Positions 11,557 through 19,927 of a DNA stretch of 64,000 nucleotides are shown here, one piece after another. Under the pieces are notes generated by a model. It had not been told where the DNA came from, searched no databases, and was given only the letters and a program-made list of their open reading frames with translations. Source of the DNA: Hysterangium stoloniferum (taxonomy: Eukaryota > Basidiomycota > Agaricomycetes > Hysterangiales > Hysterangiaceae); contig WHVD01000098.1 in the NCBI GenBank assembly GCA_015178975.1, positions 186,001-250,000 of the forward strand, in the 5' to 3' direction. Position numbers and translations under genes: made by a program. The number at the start of each line of letters is the position of its first letter. The first letter of the stretch is position 1.

Positions 11557-11679
11557 ATGGACACCTTCATTTTGTCAATATTTGCGTTCTTCACTACTTC
11601 CGCCCAAGAGGATGATGCTCAACCAATGGTAAATGCTGAAGCATCGCAACCAGTTGGGGGTTTTTGTGTCGTCGCATGA
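11557..11679 (+). CDS. CaaX mating pheromone precursor P3 (40 aa)
   Basis: A 40-residue ORF beginning MDTFILSIFAFF with an acidic centre (QEDD) and ending QPVGGFCVVA, giving a CVVA CaaX box. It shares the MDTF start and length class with P1, P2 and P4, but its C-terminus (VGGFC) and its processing region (NAEAS instead of D-Q/R-D) differ. It is therefore predicted to make a distinct ligand. It lies 1.1 kb upstream of R4 on the same strand, the closest pheromone to that receptor. The stop is followed after 13 bases by GTATGTACC, a good 5' splice site, and CATAG or AATAG acceptors follow, so a 3'-UTR intron is likely. A longer in-frame upstream extension (from 11392) is rejected because it destroys the family N-terminus. 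Confidence 0.92.
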   Translation: MDTFILSIFAFFTTSAQEDDAQPMVNAEASQPVGGFCVVA

Positions 11680-12662
11680 TACCCAATACCAAGTATGTAC
11701 CAGTTTATTGCATATCTCATAGATTTTTACGCCAATCCAATAGTTCATTACCACCATTACCACCATCCCCATCATCATCACCGACATTATCATTATTATT
11801 CGTTACAACAATTCCAATTGGTCTTTTAAGGCGATGGTCTATTCACGAGATAGATCAGCCAGAGAAACTGTATTTTTGCAGATTTCTCAAAGGCCATCAT
11901 TCACTTCGCATAATTTAAGCCATGTATTTCGCCATTAGCCATTAGTATCACTTCGATCTTCCTGAGAGAGATGTTTGACTTATTTTTAAAATATAAATCC
12001 ATGCTGGTTTCATGCTCATCGTTCGCCGCTACTTATATACAATGGATTGGGACAAACAGCGTGCTTATGTAATTGCCGACATTATCCTAGTCACGTGTAT
12101 TTAAACAATAGATTGGGACAAACGGCGTGCTTATGTAATTGCCGACGAAGCTTTGTTTGACAAATCTTTGCAGGTTGGAAGTAGCCGAGCTACGGCAGCA
12201 CTCTCCCTTTGTTCTTTCAAACTTCTCAGGTTCTCACAAACCCCCATTGTTCACTTTCGACCATATTCACGCTTTAACTTTGGTAAAAGGTTAATACGGA
12301 TTTCATTCTCTGAAACAACAGATGTAGATAAATAGTTAATGGGATGGCTAATGTAATGGTGTGGTGTGGCCACCAATACCACAACTCAGGGCTCCTGGAA
12401 CCACATCATACGTGGGAAGTTGGTCAGCAGCGCTTCCGAACTTACCACGTGGCTATGTATTTTTAATCAGGGTCACAGCATGGAATCCAATTTTTTTGCT
12501 GAACACCCACTTGTCGTTCTGGATATTTTTGAAGAGTCTTAGACCCTAAATATCACAGGAATTTGTAGGACAATTATCGGTGCAGATTGTGTACAACCCA
12601 TAATGACGGTTCTTTATCTTCGGATCGTGGTTTGGCGCCGATCCGTCTTACCATATTGAGGA
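11680..12662. other. Intergenic, P3-R4
   Basis: Holds the P3 3' flank with an ACC/ATC-rich microsatellite (about 11740-11805) and a 40-bp direct duplication (listed separately). A minus-strand stretch at about 12360-12545 reads like a decayed coding fragment. No intact gene is seen. Confidence 0.45.
12041..12146 (+). repeat. 40-bp direct duplication, period 66
   Basis: The block from aatggattgggacaaac to aattgccgac occurs at 12041-12080 and again at 12107-12146 with about two differences. Both could encode MDWDK-RAYVIAD; in the second copy ATG is ATA and the frame stays open a little longer. This may be a duplicated first-exon fragment of an unknown gene. Confidence 0.6.
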
Positions 12663-12714
12663 ACAAAGGGTCCCTTTGAGGTGTGGGAGAAGACAAATGA
12701 ATAGTCCCCATTGT
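12663..12714. promoter_or_regulatory. HMG-box/PRE-like site cluster upstream of R4
   Basis: ACAAAGGGTCCCTTTGA (12663-12679) is a palindrome of two head-to-head PRE-like sites. CCCATTGT at 12707-12714 adds a third site. The cluster lies 65-116 bp upstream of the R4 ATG. Confidence 0.65.
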
Positions 12715-12778
12715 CTTTACCATATAATAATATGGTCAGGGTCTTGACCTGTTCACGTTGTAACTGTCGCTATTCCCA

Positions 12779-14512
12779 ATGAACCCTGGCTATCCTACTT
12801 TCGCATTTCTCGCTTTCGTTCTCGTCTTGGTCCCTCTTCCATGGCATGTGCACGCCTGGAATGCAGGTACTTGCATATACATGGCCTGGGCAGCGCTTGG
12901 GTCCCTTATCCACTTCATCAACTCCATCGTGTGGGCAGGCAATGTTGACATACACTCGATGGCTTACTGTGATATCGGTTGAGTACCTAGTGAAGTCTTG
13001 TGTCTAATTTGCTGATCGTCATTTCTACAGTGACTAAAATTCTTGTCGGGTGGAGTGTGGGCATCCCTTGTGCTGCTCTGTGTATCACCCGTCGTCTATA
13101 CTTGATCGCAACCGTGTCGAGTGTATATACCACCAAAGCGGAAGTGAGATTGAGGCCCATAATCGATTATCCTAATTTTTTTACTGACTTGCACTAGAAA
13201 CGGCGTGCTGTCTTCATTGACGTCGCTATCGGGGTCGGAATCCCCGTAATAGTCATGGCGCTGCGTATGTTTCGAATCTATCTATCCATTACGGCAACCC
13301 CCCTAAGAAAATCACCGTAGATTACGTCGTGCAAGGCCACCGCTTTGATATATACGAAGATTATGGGTGCTGGCCGCATACCGTAAACATGCTCCCATCA
13401 TACTTTTTGGTTTGGATCTGGCCAATTGTGATCGGCATCATTTCCTTAGTTTACGGTTGTTCGTGTTACGTCTTTCCTTGCCCCTCGCACTGCTGATGGT
13501 TTCCCTACCAGCTTTATCCTTGTCCGCATTTTTTCGTCGCCGGGTCGAATTTAACCAATATTTGTCCGCCAACCAAAGTATGGTTAGCGCAAATCGATAT
13601 TTCCGACTCATGGCTCTAGCCACTATCAACATTGTTGTTGTGGTTCCAATGGCCGTATACTTTATGTACCTCAACATCGCCATCGGTCTTCAGAAGTGGG
13701 TTAGCTGGTCCGACACTAAATGGCACTTCGATCGCGTAGATACCTACCCAGCGTGGCAGATTGACCTCATTCCTTTGTTGCGGACGACCATTAATATGAA
13801 CGTTTGGACTATGCCGACATGCGGCATCCTCTTTTTCATTTTCTTTGGTCTGGCTGAGGAAGCACGCAGACATTACAAATATGCTTTCCAAAGAATTATA
13901 GGATTCTTCGGTATTAAGGCTTCTACCAGGTAAATATTTTTCTCTCGTTCCTTTAGCCACCATATCTAACATATATTGCCGCTTATTTTTAGAGCGTTGA
14001 ATACATTGCCTCGAAGCGTCAATTTTGATCGGGCCTCGAGCGTCGTCCGGTCTGAAACTGGCCAAAAGTGGGACCAATTATCAATCGACATGCCATTTTC
14101 CGACAAACGAACAAGCGGTACCAGTTTATACGCTGTCTCGTTCGCTGGAGCCATTCCTTCTACTCCATCTACACCGGGAAGCGGGACTCAAGATCCTCAA
14201 CACTCTAACATGACATCGATCCCGACAGTACTTGTCACCGAGTCTAAGCCCAACTCTACACCTCCGCTCACTACCGTCTCGCAGGCATCCCCTTCAGCTC
14301 TCCAACCCCCTTCTACATCACATGCTGTGGAGCGACGTGGCTCAGATGCCACCGACTTCTCGATAGACGTTTCCCCAGCGTACGAATACTCAACAAATGA
14401 ACTACAACCATCTCACGAACAAGATATTTTCAATGGCGACAACCTAGAGAGTCCACAGCATGTATTCCCGCATGGAGGCATCAGAGTAATTGTCGAAAAA
14501 AGCACAGTTTGA
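12779..14512 (+). CDS. STE3: STE3-type pheromone receptor R4 (divergent lineage)
   Basis: STE3 GPCR with exons 12779-12977, 13031-13143, 13198-13264, 13321-13455, 13512-13929 and 13993-14512 (483 aa). The N-terminus MNPGYPTFAFLAF, the LPWHVHAWNAGTC segment, NSIVWAGN and YCDI resemble the classic agaricomycete receptors more than R1-R3 do. Unlike R1-R3, R4 lacks the first intron but has an extra one in the third cytoplasmic region (before KRRAVFIDVAIG). Conserved core motifs are HYVVQGHRFDIYEDYGC, RYFRLMALA and FFGLAEEARRHYKYA. The long Ser/Thr/Pro-rich tail ends GGIRVIVEKSTV, like the R2 tail. It lies between P3 (same strand) and P4 (opposite strand), forming a typical receptor-plus-two-pheromones sublocus. 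Confidence 0.95.
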
Positions 14513-15258
14513 ATGTCTTTTCAGGATAGAGTTACCATTTGTCGTGCCTTCATCATCATTCTTGACTCTGTAGCACTCATATTTCCCTCGCTTTGTTTTT
14601 TTTATACCCTTCAGTTTTCATGCTTTGGTGATCTAGATAATATTAAATGTATGTGTAGCTCTCATATCTAACTGTATAAATAGTCAAAAAGCATTATCTT
14701 TGCATGTTTGTGACACGGCTGGACTTAAGTTGCACTGTCATTCCAGGACACAACTGGCTCACCCAATATATAATCTCTGACAACTAATTTGTGAAGCCTC
14801 TAACATCAGCAGCTCTCCAAACAGTACAAATATTTATCATAAAAGTGACCTCAAGCCGTATAACATGTTACAAGCCTTAGGGAAAATCGGCATCACTTAT
14901 TTGCAGCCGTTGTTACAAACAATTCCAATTCGCTGAGGACGACTTACGGTAACACTCGTGAATTCACCAAAGATATGTAGGGTGCAATGGAGCACAGATG
15001 ATATTGCAATGAACAAAGTAAATATGGTTATAATCAAGGAGATAATGATAGGGTATCAATGCGCATGCATGTCAACAAAATGTCCAACGAAATAATGGTA
15101 AGGATGATAAATAAAATATTGCAGCAGTGTCGGCGAGCTGACGAATGCGAATAATTCGGTGATGGTGATGAAAGAAATACTGTTATGGTGTGGCTGAGAC
15201 AACGTAAGAATGATTAACATAGCGCAAGAGAAACTGGATACATACCTCCATCTAGGAC
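14513..15258. other. Intergenic, R4-P4 (tail to tail)
   Basis: 3' flanks of R4 (left) and P4 (right). The P4 side carries the donor-like GTATGTATCC and GATGGTGATG-type low-complexity DNA near 15160-15175. No gene seen. Confidence 0.5.
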
Positions 15259-15372
15259 CTACGAAATAACGCAGAATTGATTCGAACCTGTCGACGAATC
15301 GCGATCAACTAGCACTTCTTCCTCTTGGTGTGCTGACATGTAAGTAAAGAATAGTGTGATGATAGAATCCAT
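15259..15372 (-). CDS. CaaX mating pheromone precursor P4 (37 aa)
   Basis: A 37-residue precursor beginning MDSIITLFFTYM, with an acidic run QEEE, the processing context LVDRDSS and the C-terminus GSNQFCVIS (CaaX box CVIS, farnesyl-type). LVDRD links it to P1 and P2, while the residues next to the lipidated Cys (SNQFC) are unique, so the ligand should differ in specificity. It is transcribed towards R4 from its 3' side, 0.75 kb away. The stop codon is followed after 13 bases by GTATGTATCC, a likely 3'-UTR intron donor, and TCTCAG acceptors occur about 60-70 nt further on. An in-frame upstream extension is rejected in favour of the family start. No clear HMG-box pair is seen upstream. Confidence 0.92.
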   Translation of the reverse strand: MDSIITLFFTYMSAHQEEEVLVDRDSSTGSNQFCVIS

Positions 15373-18300
15373 TGTAGATGCAGCTGAAGGATAGTTGTCA
15401 ACAAATAACGGTGCGTGAGAACGGTGGGTTGTGGGTTGCAAGGTGGATTTGGTATTCAGGGATGACACTACTTCACGTTATTTGTACCAGGTTCAGCCAT
15501 TATTATGAGACAAAAGAGATCGTGTATCCATTGAGTTCACGCAGACAATGACGAGAATTGAAACTCCGCTTCGGGAACTTCGGATGTGGACAGATATCCA
15601 TCAATCGGCAGCAAAGTAGATGACGGGAACAAATCCTCATTTCTGATCTTTTTATCAGATTCGGTCTCGATCGTTGGGTTTTAAGTGCTCCAGTATTTAT
15701 CTGCAGGATAATATTTGTGACTTGGGCCCTGTATGCGTGCTTTGTGCTGCACTGATGTTGCTGGCTGCCCAGTAAATTTATCGTGCATTCTGATGGAAAT
15801 GTTGGTTCTATTTCTCCATATGAGGTAAACGATACCCGAACAGGGGCTACAAGAGTAACGTTATTTCCGGCAGATGAATTTGGTACAGATGCCATGAGTT
15901 CATGCTCTTACACGGATGCAGAACAAGGCAAGAAAGACGATCCGTCTTAAGTTTCCTTCTAAGACCAAGTACAATCACCACGATTTATTCTAAAATAGTA
16001 CCGTGTCCAGAATCTGGAGAACTAGGCGCTGCTTAACCTCCTGCCAGTGGAATACTTCCCCGTCTATAAGTGTTTATTGTTCTTCCTCTCTCGATCCAGG
16101 GTCTTCACCTGGAAGTGCATCAATTATTATGATATCATGGGTAAGTTCCGGACTTAGCCTGTCGAGTGAGCATGTGTATCCTGTGTTAATATATAGGAAA
16201 ATAGGAAAGCTCCGAAGTACCAGATGATGAGTGGTTTCCTACCCGGATGTCGAAAGCCGTTCACCCTCTACATTGTCATCAAAGCCCCTCTACATCGCTT
16301 CTATTTGAGGAGTGTTTTCGCACATAGGACAAGCTGGCCAATTCACTGTTTTTGATTTGTCGTAAGTGTCGCAATACTATTGTGCGTCAGGCAGCTGGAT
16401 GGCTTATGAGGTACGTCTTTCGGAATTGCGTCGACGGCCCCGTCTGCCAACCTTGGGAAATCGTCTTAATTATGACTTGAGCGACCGCTGTCCGAATGTA
16501 GTTTCGATGGTGGCGTAGGGCGTTCGCCTCTTTGACGCATGTTCATGGCTCAAAGGAAATGGCCAGCGTTATTGTTATCACTTGGCTGTCAGACAACTTG
16601 AAGGATATCGACAAGACAATATGTTCCTGTTGGGCATTAGATGTGCTGTCTGTCACGAGGGGTTTCTTTCACAGGACTTAGCCATTCGTACCTTCTATCC
16701 TAATGCGGATGAAGCAATGTGAAGAGAAGTAGAAATGGCTCAGGGCTCGTATTGTGTTTGTGGTTTGTCTTCAGTATGTGCACATGCGAGGCAAGCACGT
16801 CGGGTTTCTTTCACAGGACTTAGCCATTCGTACCTTCTATCCTAATGCGGATGAAGCAATGTGAAGAGAAGCACAAATGGCTCAGGGCTCGTATTGTGTT
16901 TGTGGTTTGTCTTCAGTATGTGCACATGCGAGGCAAGCACGTCGCTTTACCGTGCTGAACAAGAATTTTCAACCAGACTTCTGAGATTGGTGCTATTGTG
17001 TGCCTGTCTCGACACCGCAAACTCGAGAAAGCTTGCCGGGGATGACACGGAGTGTCGTTGGTATTGTTCATCTTGTGCAATACCAGCTGAGAAATGCAGG
17101 CAGTATTGGTGGGAACCTGGTATTGTGCGAGCATGTGGATAGCATGGTACAGGAACTTGCGGTGACTGTCGAAGCTATGACGAGCATGCCCAAGAGCATC
17201 GGTGTGCTTCTGTGCTCTCTCACAATACCCCAATCATGGCACAGGTAGCAAAGACAATTGGCAGGCTGATGAATAATCGCCAAAGACATACGATGCAGCA
17301 GCACCGACAGTCCGATAATGATAGTAATTACGACGTGCAAGGGGCAATTGTAACAAGAATGGACACTGTGGGACTGTTCTTTCAGAGATTTGCGGATGAT
17401 GGTGTATTGCTGATAAGTCGTAGCATCCATTACTGTGTGTTGCCTGAGCGGCTTTGGAGATCCAACTCACAAAACCACACAGCTATGTCGAACTTGATGC
17501 ACGTAAATCGCCTATGGGGACAGAAGTCGAATGAATGCAACCCCATGCTCGATTTCTCAGCAGTGATGCCGACAATGTAGTGTTGAGATACTCGGTGAGC
17601 AATTTCGATACGGGCGGTATTCGGGAGGCAGACTAGACAGTGCATTGGACGTTGAAAACAGAACAGAGATGGCACGTAAAACAACCACATGTGCCGGTTG
17701 ATTCTCAATGAATCTTCAATCATGCTCGTTGACTTCCAGGGTTTTGTCGATACACTGATGTCACTTTGAAGACTCTCGGACATGGCGCCATTTCTCTTCA
17801 GGCATGTCTAATCATCGCCGTGAATGTCCATGTCAGGGTGGACACGCCGGACTGTTCGGAATAGTGTGTTGCCGTGTTAGAGACATTATTGCAATCAATG
17901 CATACACTCGATTGTTCAACACTAGGTTGTTCTCTCAGTCTCCCACAGAGTTGTGAAAGCCAGCACCCTCTTTCATTGAGACGTAGCATAACATTTCAGC
18001 GATTTGAGGGTAGTGCCCTCCTGATAACAGCTATCGTGACGAGATTAGGATTTCTTGCCTTGAAAAAGCCCGCGGTCCGGTGGAAATGATCCAGATCGAT
18101 ACCTCGGGACTTCGACCCAATCTGGCGGCTTTCGGTCTAAGCAATATCTGGTGCAATAATTTGGAAAATGCCGTTCAAAATGGTAGTTGCGGTCATGATA
18201 TATTTCGATATATCGCTACAACCAGTTGGCATCAAGCTGTCTCCTTGTGATATTATCATACCGGCCCTTGAGCTTGGAAGGGAAACTGGAGCTGGGAGGG

Positions 18301-18864
18301 TTACTATTTGTTGCCACAGCTTGTGTCCCCTTGATGTATTGATTTTAAGATTATTTTCAGGGTCGATGATGGCAGGGTGGTGTGCAGATACCAGACAGTC
18401 TGAAGTACAATATAGCGGGGAATTCAAGATCATAATAACTTCCTAAGCATCTTCACGTTCACAGGCAGGGCCTAAGTACGGCTTTATAACCGGCTCAAAA
18501 TGGATGTCCTTGGGCAGGTTGATAAGCGGGCATTAAATGCCTGAGAGTGGACCAACTATGGGTTTTGTCTTTCGCATCCCAGATTCGCCATCATGTTCTT
18601 CATGACATCGATAGCCAATCAGTTCTAGAAACGTATTCAAACTGAAAAGATTATGGTTTAGAGAAATGGCGGTGAAATAGGAAGTTGTCATTAGAGACTC
18701 ATCAGAATAAGACGCCACGATACACATACATGCCTCGTTAACCGTAGCGGACAGCCGGGTTTCTCTCTGAAAAGACAAAACAACAGCTCATGATGGGGTG
18801 CGCTCGGCTATCGGTACAACAAACTGAATTTGGCTTAAACATACATTGTGGTCAAAGCAGAGAA
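15373..18864. other. Decayed region right of the mating locus
   Basis: No intact gene recognised. A minus-strand open stretch at 15503-15895 and plus-strand stretches at 16393-16720 and 17860-18090 have coding-like composition but are broken by stops. One plus frame from about 16393 reads WMAYEVRLSELRRRPRLP and continues over 100 residues with a single internal stop. A 142-bp tandem duplication lies inside it. This is probably the remnant of one or more genes whose families I cannot name. Confidence 0.4.
16661..16944 (+). repeat. 142-bp direct tandem duplication
   Basis: Bases 16661-16802 are repeated at 16803-16944 with about two substitutions by eye. The copy shifts the reading frame (142 is not a multiple of three), which is consistent with a recent event inside a decaying gene. 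Confidence 0.9.
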
Positions 18865-19764
18865 TTAATCCAAAAGATCGTCCAAAAAGTCCTCTAGTTC
18901 AGTCATATCGCTTTTAATGGATGGCTTGAGATTGGCATCCGTATCTTTATCTGTGTCGGGGAGATGACGAGAGTCTACAACTTTGGAGTCGATTTCTGGG
19001 GATACAGAATTTATAATTTAGCATTTCAGTCAATGAGAAGACAAACCTGGATCGCGCGACTGCTTTACCACAACAACGGGAACGCGGGGTTGATTCTTGC
19101 GAAAACGTGTCTTCAAGTCTGAAGAGCGAGAGGTAAGAAAACGTAAGAAAAACAAAAGTGCAAAAGTTTTTAAAATGAACCATACCTCTTACTGCCTCAG
19201 CTGCTTCTTTCTCCCGTTTCAATTCGTCCAATGACGCATCCCATTCGATGGTATGTACATTATTCTTCCGGGATTTCGAGAAGTTTGACGTTGAGGGTAA
19301 ATGAGAAAGTGTATGATCAACCTCATCATCATCGGTTTCAACAGTAGGCTTAGAGACTACAGTGCTTTCCAATTCCAGCCGTTGCCTAGCAAGAAATTCA
19401 GATAGATCAACTTCGGGTTCTGGTTCCTCCTCAGCTAACAGGATAGTTGTTAATTATGTTAATTAGAATGCCATGTAGTAGAACTAATCTCACCATGGGG
19501 GTCTACTTCTGGCTCTTCATATCTGTCTGCATTTGTGCCAATGTTGCGTTTGGCATATTTCCTTTGTTCAGCACGCTCATCACCTTCTCCATCTTCGCCA
19601 TCTTCATCGCCACTGCCGCTATGGTCGTCATCTTCATCCTCCAAGCGCAGTCTAGTGACAAATTCTGCTGGACGACCTGTCCCTCGCCTGCCCTTAGCAC
19701 GTAAATATTTTCCGAGACCTCCACGACCTCGACCTCGACCTCGGTGGGTTGGGGGAGTTGACAT
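18865..19764 (-). CDS. RG-rich acidic conserved hypothetical protein
   Basis: A four-exon minus-strand gene. Its start at 19764 gives MSTPPTHRGRGRGRGG. An Arg/Gly-rich, probably RNA- or nucleic-acid-binding N-terminus (LGKYLRAKGRRGTGRP) is followed by a Glu/Asp run, a segment EPEVDLSEFLARQRL, the predicted helix IEWDASLDELKREKEAA and an acidic C-terminus ending ELEDFLDDLLD. Introns start after the DPHG, AEAVR and SRDP codons, all in phase 1, with good GT/AG ends. I do not recognise the family. Composition suggests a nuclear protein. It is divergently transcribed from the CNOT11-like gene across only 163 bp, so the two may share a promoter. Plus-strand frames across it are shadows. Confidence 0.8.
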
Positions 19765-19927
19765 TACGGTGTGCAACAGTAGATCATCGGCTTACATACA
19801 GTAAAGGTCTGAGATCCGTCACGTGCGGAAGAATAGTTGGCGTCAAAAATAACTTACATGCTACGTTAACTGCCACAGAGCTAATTCAGCTAGACTACTT
19901 AAAACACACCCAATTCGAACATATACG
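19765..19927. promoter_or_regulatory. Putative bidirectional promoter
   Basis: Only 163 bp separate the start codons of two divergent genes. No TATA box is obvious. The stretch contains tcacgtgcgg (a CACGTG E-box) near 19818. Confidence 0.5.
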
